Under the pieces are notes generated by a model that searched no databases, was not told the origin of the DNA, and worked only from the letters and a program-made list of their open reading frames with translations. A DNA stretch of 64,000 bases from Oscarella lobularis (Eukaryota > Porifera > Homoscleromorpha > Homosclerophorida > Oscarellidae). A program made the position numbers and the translations under genes. Positions within the stretch are counted from its first letter, which is position 1. Each line of letters starts with the position of its first letter. The stretch covers positions 1,736,001 to 1,800,000 of the forward strand of contig NC_089194.1 in NCBI RefSeq assembly GCF_947507565.1, given 5' to 3'. Below are positions 54,797 through 64,000 of this stretch, piece by piece.

Positions 54797-56148
54797 ATGG
54801 ACGAAGACTCGTCTCAGACCATCCGCGAGCCTTTCAGCGATCTATACGAAATGACTCTGGATCCGAGCATGGCTCTCCAACTCGAACCGTCGAGTCCAAG
54901 CGACACGTCGGTGCTCGATCCGACGAGTCGCGACTTTATTCTCAACATCGAAACGACGTCGAATCGAGAAAACTCCGAATCGAGCTCGACCGAAGAGATG
55001 GAGGTAACGAAGCGTCTTTCGTCGCTCAATGTCGGCAAACTGACTCGATTGGTGACGTCGATGAAACCCCCGGATAGCGGAATCGTCTCGACCGGCCGAA
55101 CGAAACAGCGTCGTCGACGTCGACGAAAATCGGCGCTCAAGCGCAAGCGAAAACGAAAGTTAGCGTGCGCCGCCAATTCGGAGTCGGAAACGAAAAAATT
55201 GAGAAGTTTGGCTTCGCCGAGGCTAAGCGAGACGGAGGAGAAGGAAAAGAGCTCAGACAAAGAAACCGTCGTCATGGACGACGGCAGCATCAAATCAAAT
55301 TCGTCCTACACTCCAAAAATGATTGATTCGCCGGCGGACGAGCCGCAATTGAAGCTGACTGAGGAAGCGATTCGAAGACTCGGTCACGTGGTTAGAGGTC
55401 CCCGGATAGATTATACAGACGCATGCAGTAGTGGCGAAGATTCGGTGTTTGTGAATCCGCCGTCGCCTCAGGCGTGTAGTTTTAAGTTTTCCAACGTGCT
55501 TAGTAAGATCGAGGGGGGAGAGGAGACCGCTGACGAGCGCGGGCGCGATGGGGATGATGAGGAGAGTTGCGTTGAAGGGGAGATGATAGCGCGCGCGATT
55601 CCCTGGTGGAAAAGAGAGTATCCCGCTATTAAAAGTGATCAGGAAGAAGATGAGGAATTTTGTAAATTATTAGCTATGGGGAAAAGTATGTTTTACGTGA
55701 CGTCATTGATTGGCACGTTAAAATTGAACTTTCGTAGGTTTAGATGTTGTTTACGCGAGGAATTCTTCTTATCCAATGGATGAGTGTCTATCTAGGGTAC
55801 CCTCACTAATTCAATTAATTAATTAAACCTATATAGAGAATGTATCAATTTTTAGTCCAAAGGTATTAGAGAAATGTATAAGAAGAAACAGAATCAGCGA
55901 AGGCTAAATACTAGAGTAATGATTAAATAATTAATTAATTCGTGTCAATTAATTAATTGTTTTAAAAGATGCAGTTGGATCACGCGACTAGTTTTCCTAT
56001 GCCCATACCTGAAGCGAATGTCGGCTCTCGAATGCTTCGTTCCATGGGCTGGGATCCGGGATCTGGGCTCGGTAAAAGAGGCGATGGCGTCACTGAGCCC
56101 GTACAAGTGCACAAAAGGCCAAGAAGAAGGGGCCTCGGACACGAATGA
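54797..56148 (+). CDS. GPATCH2: G-patch domain protein, GPATCH2-like
   Basis: Exons 54797-55685, 55738-55796, 55856-55915, 55969-56148; 395 aa. The N-terminal two thirds are acidic/Ser-rich with a strong basic stretch (KQRRRRRRKSALKRKRKRK), a likely nuclear signal. IPWWKREYP resembles the VPWWEKEDP block of GPATCH2. The last exon carries the G-patch: GSRMLRSMGWDPGSGLGKRG, then EPVQVHKRPRRRGLG. G-patch proteins bind and stimulate DEAH helicases in RNA processing. The middle exons were placed by phase and splice motifs. Gene start lies 212 bp from the divergent HCF gene. Confidence 0.88.
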
Positions 56149-56345
56149 CTGCCGAAAAAAAACAGAAACAGAAAGACAATTATATATTTTGTTGAGTTAG
56201 TACATTGAGTTATTTGGGTTTATTAAAAAGTTTTTTGTTTATCAATATCAATACGCCAACACCCGTATTTTCTACGTCACGTCACCTGTTTTTACTTACC
56301 GGGGGACGAAACGACGCTTGTTTCGCTCTCGTTCACGCAGACATC

Positions 56346-58040
56346 ATGCAGGCGCAAACGGAAACGAAGACTCGACTTCATGTTGGACTGCTCTGCAGTA
56401 AAAGAGTGAGTATTGATATGATAAACTACACTGACACCTTAGCCCCAAACCTTTCCACGTCTCTTTTACACTCATCTCGTCACCTTCTATGCATTGTACC
56501 CTACGCAGCGTCGAATGAAACTCACTTATCGCTCTTTCCGCTATATAGGGACGCGATCCGGATCGTAAGGTCATTTTGACGGAAGTAAAGCAGATTTCCT
56601 TCGCTGGAAAAGGTATTTTCTCTTGATTCCAAACCTGCAAAGCCACTAGAAGAGACGGGAATTGCATGTCTTCTACCGTTTCTTTCTAATATACGACAGC
56701 CGGGGGCGTTAACCTCGGCTGACTTCTCGTAGAAAAGCTCTTTAGTTTAGCGGTATACCGTGCTACTGAACGCGCGATAGTAGTATTATTGCAAAACAGA
56801 ATAATCTAAACGATATCGTGATACCGAAACCGAAACATACGATAGCTCATAAGGGTAACGTAAGAAATTAGGCTGCCGCGTTCACTTCCTATTACTAGAA
56901 ACAAGGACGTGTTTACTCGAAGGGTTTTTTACGTTTCCTATACTTTTATAAATAATCCCTTTCTCTTTTATTTATTAACTTAGAGCTAATATTTTCCGAA
57001 ATGGAGATCTCTCACGTGGGAAGATCCAAATGGGACGTGAAAGCGGTCAACTTGTCGCAAATAAAATTCAATCCCGATTTCGAGAATCTGAAATTTTCAA
57101 TTCAAGTCATGGCGACGGGCAAAACAATGAGAAAATTTTCCTACTTCGCCCGATCGCTGGACGAACAAGAAGCTCTAATAGCGGAACTACTTTATGCCCA
57201 AACGTTGTCAGAGCGTAAGCCAATCAAACACTCAGCTCACAATAACAAACTTATCGCTATTTAGGTGTTACGCTAGGGCGTTGCTTTCACGTCATTTTAC
57301 CGGACAATTCCCGGCACGCCGTAGCGCGTCTACATCGCTCAATTAACCCCACAATATCGCTGTGCAATCCTCGCAAACAGAACGAAGTTCTCCTGGACAT
57401 CAGCATTATGAAATTCAGCAAATGCGAAATGAAGGGCACGACTCCTCTCGGCTACCACGTGGTCACATTACGAAGTCGTACGTCGTCGTACAACGACGAA
57501 ACTCTCTATCTGCCCTCCAAACCAACCGCGGAGGAATTCATCCTATTCTATCAAAAAAGCGTCCAGCACTGTAGCTCCTATTGCAAATTGGACCCCATGG
57601 AGGCGTCGCCCCCCTCACAGCAACAGAAGCGGTTTGAGTCCTCGCCTCCACTAAAATCTCCCCCTAGTGATTCTTACCTGGAACCAGTCTTTCCTCTACC
57701 TCCTCGAGATATCATTCGCCCCGGGGTTTATCCTCCTCGTTTGTCAGAACGCCCTACCCTCGCGCCTCTTCATGTTTATACTACTCCGCGTTCAAAATCT
57801 ACAGACTTTTCCCGTCTTAGGAATCAGCTCGATGGCGAAGAGGACTATGTTCCAATGGACGACGATCTCTTGCAGGGAAGAGACGATGGGAATTATGTTG
57901 CCATGGATGACGGTTACACGCCGACGCCGACCTCTTCTCGCCCTCGCCCTCTGCCTGAAGCTCCTCTTCCCATGCCTAAAGTCAAAGTCAAACCGAAGAG
58001 ATCAAAGTCGATTCCGAGATCAGTGATGAGAAATAAGTAG
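56346..58040 (+). CDS. PTB-domain-type adaptor protein with two YxxM motifs
   Basis: Exons 56346-56405, 56549-56612, 56984-57214, 57265-58040; 376 aa. The first three exons form a PTB/PID-like module (KVILTEVKQISF; WDVKAVNLSQIKFNPD; FSIQV; KFSYFARSLDEQEALIAEL, the C-terminal helix). A second ~100-aa alpha/beta region follows (LGRCFHVILPDNSRHAVARL; LDISIMKF). The C-terminal third is Pro/Ser-rich and ends basic (KVKVKPKRSKSIPRS). It contains YVPM at 313-316 and YVAM at 329-332, each followed by Asp: the YxxM consensus for PI3-kinase p85 SH2 domains in docking proteins such as IRS. I infer a phosphotyrosine adaptor; I cannot assign an orthologue. The 373-nt intron 3 is long for this genome. A decayed copy of its last exon lies at 59520-59960. 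Confidence 0.65.
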
Positions 58041-58213
58041 AAGAGTGCGTGATTGAAAACGCGGAAGTAATCCGATTGATTGATATTTTCTTTTAGTTTC
58101 TACTCCTAGTGTGCATGATATTTTTAGTGACTAGAATAACGAGATGCAGTTGCATGCATTTTAGGGCGAGAAGAGGGACGTTTCCCCAGCATTTTTCCCC
58201 CAGCCTCATTTTC

Positions 58214-58222
58214 TATATATAA
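58214..58222 (+). promoter_or_regulatory. TATA box of receptor 1
   Basis: TATATATAA lies 73 bp upstream of the ATG at 58295; a related AGTATAAGG is at about 60085 before receptor 2, and both are followed by TCTCTATCTATCGTCG near the start. Confidence 0.55.
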
Positions 58223-58294
58223 GGTTCTCCCTAAAACCCCAGACAGTTCATTTTCTACTTCTCTATCTATCGTCGACGTGCGGTTCAATCGACG

Positions 58295-59413
58295 ATGAGT
58301 CTAGATATTCTACATTGCGGGAGTACGGATATAAACGTCTCAGAACCAACACGGAGTAACTATCGATTCTTCTACTCGCATTTGTCCTATACGTGCACAA
58401 TGTCTACTCCCGTTTATGTGTCAATGTGGATCGTATCGGTGCTTGTGATATTACTTAGCGTTTCCGTCATTGTGTGGAGATGCAGGAAACGCACGTACAG
58501 CAGCCAGTCGGTTTTGATCATCAATTTAGCAGTATCGGATGCGTTGATGGGACTGGGAAGAATTCTTCGCGTAAAAACATTTCGAATGGCGCACATTTGG
58601 TGTACAAGTGCGTCTAATTCTATAATCCACCTTTGCTACGTTACTTCTATGGTTTCCAATATCCCAATTACGATGATGATCGTTCTGTTTCTCGCCATTC
58701 CTCTTTGTGGAATGGAGGAGGTGTGTTGCATAACGCAAAAACAAACAGTGAGACGTTTTCTATATTGTCTCATAGCTGTTGGGTGGATAATTTCGGTTTT
58801 AGTCTGGGTAACATCAAACTGGCCTAAAGAATTCAAAACCAGAGCAACACTAAACTTCACAATTGACTGGACGCACTGCGCAGGCTATTCGCTCAACGAA
58901 CATTTACTTGGGACAGTGACGCAACTAACATCGCTCTGTATCATACTAGTTGTGATAGCATTGTCATATTATGTCATAGTCGCTGCTGTTTCTCGTCAAA
59001 TGGGTAGAGAACAATTTTACTTGCAAGCCAAGCGGCAGCTAATTGCTATAGTCCTTTCAATGACTGCACTTCTCGGCTTCGAATTCGGGTGGAAAATTTA
59101 TCTCCTACTTTATCTCAGATCGCACTATTATGATGCAAAGTTGAGGGGAAGCGAATCGTTTCGAATTGCCTACAAAATATCTATGTTTGTACCGTTGGGA
59201 ATGGCACTGCTCAATCCATTTCTCTACACGTTTTGGAATAAAATTACGTTGAGACGTTATTTTAAAATGATGACATGCGGTAAATGGAATGAAAAGGAAA
59301 CTGGAGATGCATGCAGTTCAGCTGCTACTCAAAGCAGCGAGGAGACTCGTCTCTTTTCCGAATCAACGCAACAGTGGGATAATGACGGGTTTAGCACCGA
59401 TTCAGATGAATAA
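58295..59413 (+). CDS. Rhodopsin-like (class A) seven-transmembrane receptor 1
   Basis: 372 aa, single exon. Seven hydrophobic spans can be counted: TM1 VYVSMWIVSVLVILLSVSVIV; TM2 with the class A signature NLAVSDALMG; TM7 with NPFLY in the NPxxY position (PLGMALLNPFLYTFW). Two N-glycosylation sequons lie in the N terminus (NVSEP) and second extracellular loop (NFTID). TM3 ends in IPLCG where DRY normally sits, and TM6 lacks CWxP, so signalling may be unusual. The overall pattern is nearest to LGR/peptide-receptor-like class A members, but the ligand is unknown. The C-terminal tail is Ser/Asp-rich. Confidence 0.85.
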   Translation: MSLDILHCGSTDINVSEPTRSNYRFFYSHLSYTCTMSTPVYVSMWIVSVLVILLSVSVIVWRCRKRTYSSQSVLIINLAVSDALMGLGRILRVKTFRMAHIWCTSASNSIIHLCYVTSMVSNIPITMMIVLFLAIPLCGMEEVCCITQKQTVRRFLYCLIAVGWIISVLVWVTSNWPKEFKTRATLNFTIDWTHCAGYSLNEHLLGTVTQLTSLCIILVVIALSYYVIVAAVSRQMGREQFYLQAKRQLIAIVLSMTALLGFEFGWKIYLLLYLRSHYYDAKLRGSESFRIAYKISMFVPLGMALLNPFLYTFWNKITLRRYFKMMTCGKWNEKETGDACSSAATQSSEETRLFSESTQQWDNDGFSTDSDE

Positions 59414-59519
59414 GACTATTTGAAATATTTTGTGTAAACATTATGAGAAACGTTTTTGCTACTAGTATGTGTGAGTGACGACGAGGTGTCAAATAGGGGC
59501 CCCAAACGTGATTCCCGCG

Positions 59520-59960
59520 TTGCGAGCGGATGCTCTCCGTCCCCATGGAGACGAGCCCCCTCCCCGCAGCAGAACCAGTTCTCTGCTCCGATAAAATCCA
59601 TTCCTAGTGAACCCTATATCTGAAACCAGCCGTTCCTCTACCTCCTCTAGATATCATTCGCCCCGGTGTTTATCCTTCTCGTTTATCAGAACGCCCTCCC
59701 CTCACGCGTCCTCATCTTTATACTACTTCGCGTTCCAAATCTACTGACGTTGCCCGTCTTACGAAATAGACGAATTTGTAGATGACTATGTTCCAATGGA
59801 CGACGATATTTTGCAGGGAAAAAACGGTGGGAATTATGTTGCTATGGATGGACGGTGTTTTCACGCCGACGCCGATCTCTTCTCGCCATCTCCCGAAACT
59901 CCTCTTCCCATGCCTAAAATCAAAGTCAAACCGAAAAGATCAAAGTCCATTCCTAGATGA
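59520..59960 (+). pseudogene. Decayed copy of the adaptor's last exon
   Basis: Matches 57600-58020 in order: CTCTACCTCCTCTAGATATC (59637; cf. 57696), CGCCCCGGTGTTTATCCT (59659; cf. 57717), CAGAACGCCCTCCCCTCACG (cf. 57747), GACTATGTTCCAATGGACGA (59783; cf. 57843), and CTCTTCCCATGCCTAAAATC (cf. 57963). Deletions and stops break the frame (e.g. after CGAAATAGACGAATTTGTAG). Only the 3' half was copied, together with the receptor. Confidence 0.85.
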
Positions 59961-60162
59961 GTACTTGATTGAGAACGCGGAAGTAGTTTCCTGATATTTT
60001 TAGTGTAACGAGATGCGGTTGCATGCATATGGGAGGGGAACGTTTCCCCAGCGCATTTTCCCCAGCGCATTTTCTATCTGGTACAGTATAAGGTCTCCGT
60101 AAAGACCCTCACAATTCATTTTCCGCCTCTCTATCTATCGTCGCCGTGCGGTTCAATCGACG

Positions 60163-61296
60163 ATGAGTCTAGATATTCTACGTTGCGGGAGTACGGATAT
60201 AAACGTCTCAGAACCAACATGGAGTAACTATCGATTCTTCTACTCGCATTTGTCCTATACGTGCACAATGTCTACTCCCGTTTATGTGTCAATGTGGATC
60301 GTATCGGTGCTCGTTATATTATTTAGCGCTTCCGTCATTGTGTGGAGATGCAGGAAACGCACGTACAGCAGCCAATCAGTTTTGATCATTAATTTAGCAG
60401 TATCTGATGCGTTGATGGGACTGGGAAGAATTCTTCGGGTGGAAACATTTCGAATGGCGCACATTTGGTGCACAAGTGCGTCTAATTCTATATTCAAGCT
60501 TTGCTACGTTACTTCTATGGTTTCCAATATCCCAATTGCGATGATGTGCATTCTGTTTCTCGCCATTCCTTTTTATGGAATAGAGAAGGTGTGCTGCATA
60601 AGGCGAAAGCAAACAGTAAGACGTTTCCTATATGGTCTCATGGCTGTGGGATGGATATTTTCGGTTTCGGTCTGGATATCAGAGTTGCCTAAAGAATTCA
60701 AGAGGAGAGCAATATTAAACTTTACAATAGACTGGACGCACTGCGCAGCCTATTCACTCCACGAGCACATTTTTGGAACAGCGTTACAACTAACATTGCT
60801 CTGTATCTTACTAATTGTGACAGCATTGTCGTATTTTGTGATAGCCGCTGCTGTCTCTCGTCGAATGGGCAAAGAACAATTTTACTTGCAAGCTAAGCGA
60901 CAGCTAATTACTATAGTCCTTTCAATGACTGCACTTCTCGGTTTCGAATTCGGGTGGAAAGTTTATCTTCTACTTTATCAAAGATTGCACAATTATGATG
61001 CAAAGCTGAGGGGAAGCGAATCGTTTCGAACTGCCTACAAAATATCTATGTTTGTACCGTTGGGAATAGCACTGCTCAATCCATTTCTCTACACGTTTTG
61101 GAATAAAATTACGTTAGAACGCCATTTGAAAAGGCTTGGGTGCCCGTGCCATAAAGGGAATAAAGATGAAAACGGAGAATTAGATGCATGCAATTCAATT
61201 GACACTCAGAGTAACGACTCGGAGGAGACTCGTCTCTTTCCCGAATCATCGCAACAGTGGGATAATGACGATTTTAGCACCGATTTAGATGCATAA
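60163..61296 (+). CDS. Rhodopsin-like (class A) seven-transmembrane receptor 2, tandem duplicate of receptor 1
   Basis: 377 aa, single exon, clearly a duplicate of receptor 1: the first 90 residues are almost identical, TM2 NLAVSDALMG and TM7 NPFLYTFW are kept, and the DRY site is again replaced (IPFYG). Divergence is concentrated in the third to fifth spans and in the tail, which has an insertion with CPCHKGNKDENG. The 5' UTR just before the ATG (GTGCGGTTCAATCGACG) and the downstream sequence (GACGAGGTGTCAAAT at 59475 and 61368) are also shared, so a ~1.85-kb block was duplicated in tandem. Confidence 0.85.
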   Translation: MSLDILRCGSTDINVSEPTWSNYRFFYSHLSYTCTMSTPVYVSMWIVSVLVILFSASVIVWRCRKRTYSSQSVLIINLAVSDALMGLGRILRVETFRMAHIWCTSASNSIFKLCYVTSMVSNIPIAMMCILFLAIPFYGIEKVCCIRRKQTVRRFLYGLMAVGWIFSVSVWISELPKEFKRRAILNFTIDWTHCAAYSLHEHIFGTALQLTLLCILLIVTALSYFVIAAAVSRRMGKEQFYLQAKRQLITIVLSMTALLGFEFGWKVYLLLYQRLHNYDAKLRGSESFRTAYKISMFVPLGIALLNPFLYTFWNKITLERHLKRLGCPCHKGNKDENGELDACNSIDTQSNDSEETRLFPESSQQWDNDDFSTDLDA

Positions 61297-61597
61297 TACT
61301 ATTTGTAATAGTTTTTGTGTGTAAATGCAAACGTTATGAGAGCGAAGGAGAAGCTTTTTGCTATGTGAGCGACGAGGTGTCAAATGGGGCCCCCAAACGA
61401 GTCGTGACATCTCACCTGCGTTCCCAGCTGATGCTCGCCATCCCAGACGTGCTCTAGCGTCTCTTTGCTCGCCGAAAGAACGAAGAAACGTCTCGGAAAG
61501 AAGACGGAATGGGCATGCGCCTGTGCACTAAAAATTGATCTATATTTCCACGATGACACACCTCCTATATCTATTGAATATTCATGTGTTCTCCTTC
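61297..61597. other. Convergent gap between receptor 2 (+) and the TRPC-like gene (-)
   Basis: About 301 bp; the first part is the duplicated 3' flank of the receptors (GACGAGGTGTCAAATGGGGC). No gene seen. Confidence 0.55.
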
Positions 61598-64000
61598 TCA
61601 GTTCTTCAGATATTCGTCTTCGTACGCTTCGTCGCTGTCTTCGTCGGAATCAACGACTGGTTCTTCGACCTCCTTGACTGTCTCTTTGTCTTTCTTTGAT
61701 CGTCCGAAAATTTTGCTTAGCACCTTTTTCGGTCTTGAGCTGCGACGCTAGAAAAAAGAACAAATTTTTAAACACTTTAAATAAATAATAAATGTAGGTT
61801 CAACCTTTTTCTTTTCTAAGTAAGATTCTAATGTTTTCTTTAGAGAAGTCAAATCGTCTTGAACCCTTTTCATTTCTGACGAGGCTTCCTTTTTGCTTTC
61901 TTTCCTTCTGTACCGTCTAACCATATCTTCAACTCCACTGCTATTGAACTCAGGCTAAAAAATCAGCTATGCTATGGATTCTGCTATTATTTGCATGCAG
62001 TACGTACAGTTCTTTTTGACTTGGAGTTTCTGTAAAAGCATGAGAAAAACAAAAAGCTGATAACATTGAATGGAACTGGCATCGGCGGATAGAACGTATA
62101 TTCCATCACGATCTCACTGCGAGCAAATTTGTATTCAGTTTCTGCGTTTTCCTGCAAAAGAAGAAATCGCACACGTCTCTATATATACGAACTTTCCTTG
62201 TGTACCTGAATTTCGTCGAATTTGCTAAATACTAGCCCAAAAAGAAGACCGAGAAGAATTCTATCGGATATGATGAACCAAATGAGAGCAACAATGCTAC
62301 CAACAATTGTTTCGGCTCTTGAATCTGCCTCAAAGCCATCAATCTCGGCATCTCCAAGGGAAGTCCAGAATACAGTTCGAAAGGACGGTATAAATCTACA
62401 CAAAAAAACAATAAATATATATAACACTGCTCTTTTTAATTAATTCACCCGTCAACAAGAGATGGTACGGTATTATTGGAAGAAGGGTCGTTACTAAGCG
62501 GTCCTGCAGCGTAAATGCTCGCAATGGCAATAGAAAAGCCGACCATGAAAATAAGAAGCATGACGAGAAAGGTGAAAAAGAGTTGAAGCATTCCAATAAA
62601 GGACAGCTGAACGGGTCCCAAAACGCGATGAATTTTCAAAAAGGAGAGCACTCGTATGCAGCACCCAAGAGCCGCGCAACCGTAGAGATGATACGAAATT
62701 CGCACGAATTCGGACGTTTTGAATGCGTCAGCGTAGAATGCAAGAAAGAGAAGAACGTAATAGGTGATAAAGATGAGCAGGAGTATGATGTCCAAGATTG
62801 TCTCTGCACTTTTGAAGTAGAGCGTCGCTTTGCCGTTTTGCGCCATGCGAGCGAATTTAAAGACCTCTTGCAGTAGAAAGCCGACGACATATACTAATAT
62901 AACCCAGTCAAAAGCAGTAAACGAATTCCTTTCGTCGCTTATTTCGGTGTTGAAAATAAACGTGAGAATGAGAAGCACGATGAAGATGAAGTAGCTGACA
63001 AGATCTGCAGTAAAGGCGACTATAGGCGATTTGTGCAATACATTTAGTCTGTCTGCCACACACGGCAGAAAAACGATAAGAAGGAGGCTCGCCGCTATTT
63101 CTTTGGCCATTTTCAATTTGGAACTTGCCTTGCCTGTGTACAGACTACCCTGCCAAATTTCTTCAACATAATCTTGGACAATAGGACTGGAAACAAACTG
63201 GTTAGAGATGAGCGTTTATTACAGATTAATTAACAAGTATCAGTGATTTAGCTTACTCGCTTCATTTCCGTTTTCACAGCGTAATCTATCAGCCCCGTGC
63301 TGAGAACGTTTCGAGCGGATTTCGCCGTTCCAGCGTGAATCATTTCAACAGCCAACTCTTCCAAAGAGTCCGCTTCGGCTTCCATATCCAATTTGTACGC
63401 TCCAGAGAGCTGAGCACCCGTTCTAAAAGCGCGGGAAATTTGAAGACTGACAAGCAAGGGATCGTGACACTCGATTATGGGCTCCGGATTGCTGAGCAAC
63501 TGGAGTTGCTCGTAGTGCAGCTCAGCGAGTTGCTCAGACGAAAGATCAATAGAGGAACTTACGCTAACAAGCAGAGCGCACGCTTTCTCATTTTTCGCCG
63601 TCAGAGCCATATAGAGCGGGGTCCGATTCAATTTATTTTTTGCGTGAACGTCGAAGCCATTTTCAATCAGATAATTCAGCGTTCCAAACGCTTTGGAACC
63701 GCCGCGAGCAGCCTTGTGGAGCAACGTTGCTCCCGTGGAGTCAACGAGTTGAAAATCGACTCCCAATTCTTTCGCCTTTTCTAGAATTCTGACGTTACCT
63801 TGTTGGGAGGCGGTGTGACAAACGTTACCGCCCTTCGCTCCTTTGACGTTGGGATCGTATTTTTTATCGAGCAACAGGGCGAATTTTTCGTCGGAGTCTT
63901 TTGCCGAGAGCCCAGCGGCCAGAACGAGAGGAAAATCGGAGACAATTTTGGACTTTTCGTCCGGTTTAGCGCCGTTTTCAAAAAGAAACTAATTTTGAAA
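61598..64000 (-). CDS. TRPC-like cation channel, 5' end missing
   Basis: Exons (minus): 63257-63988 (upstream exons outside the window), 62449-63186, 62206-62395, 62008-62151, 61805-61954, 61598-61747. The first part has ankyrin repeats (TASQQGNVRILEKAKELG, GATLLHKAARGG, NKLNRTPLYMAL). Then LVSVSSSIDLS and the pre-S1 region PIVQDYVEEIWQGSLYTGKA as in TRPC proteins. Six hydrophobic spans follow; the pore loop contains TVFWTSLGD where canonical TRPCs have LFW..FG; S6 is followed by a TRP-domain sequence EYKFARSEIVMEY. The C terminus has a Lys/Glu coiled coil and an acidic end (DSDEDSDEAYEDEY). TRPCs form tetrameric Ca2+-permeable channels downstream of phospholipase C. The changed pore motif suggests altered permeation. 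Confidence 0.87.

Overview
The window is nuclear DNA of an early-branching animal; a sponge is my best guess, but that is inference. Evidence for an animal: a TNF-family ligand, a TRPC-type channel, rhodopsin-like receptors, an ependymin-related family, CUB/EGF extracellular proteins, a CH-CH spectrin-repeat protein, HCF, RapGEF2/6 and BTB-Kelch. Evidence for a compact genome: most introns are about 45-60 nt, AT-rich (runs of TTAATTAA) and GT-AG, with three clear GC-AG exceptions; genes lie about 0.1-1 kb apart on both strands. The bacterial view (operons, RBSs) does not apply.

Layout. 1-3225 (-): N-terminal part of an actin-binding CH-CH/spectrin-repeat protein leaving the left edge. 3645-5438 (+): flavin polyamine-oxidase-like enzyme with a predicted GPI tail. 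5712-10570 (+): four tandem ependymin-related genes. 11063-11269 (+): small cysteine-tailed protein. 11519-17790 (-) and 19061-23438 (+): head-to-head paralogues of a secreted mosaic protein (N-terminal ectodomain, 27 or 10 EGF repeats, private C-terminal domain). 24112-29156 (+): RapGEF2/6. 29542-36393 (-): CUB/EGF protein of 22 exons, with one intron swollen by repeats. 36491-38203 (-): intronless BTB-BACK-Kelch protein. 38320-40420 (-): ribophorin I. 40548-44275 (+): AFG3L2-type m-AAA protease. 44395-46689: minisatellite of 21/24-nt units, open in most frames. 46700-49400: gene-poor, with a kinase-like remnant and a transposon-like end. 49415-49666 (+): unrecognised small protein with a probable mitochondrial leader. 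50117-51243 (+): TNF ligand. 51541-54584 (-): short HCF. 54797-56148 (+): GPATCH2. 56346-58040 (+): PTB-type adaptor with two YxxM motifs. 58295-59413 and 60163-61296 (+): duplicated rhodopsin-like receptors with a decayed copy of the adaptor between them. 61598-64000 (-): TRPC-like channel leaving the right edge.

How they fit together. The genes are mostly independent housekeeping or cell-surface genes. Local groupings come from duplication: the ependymin array, the divergent EGF pair and the adaptor/receptor segment. The secreted EGF, CUB-EGF, ependymin and TNF genes together suggest extracellular matrix and signalling. Spliced models were built by hand from splice motifs, reading phase and family conservation; total lengths were checked to be multiples of three, but no transcript evidence was available.
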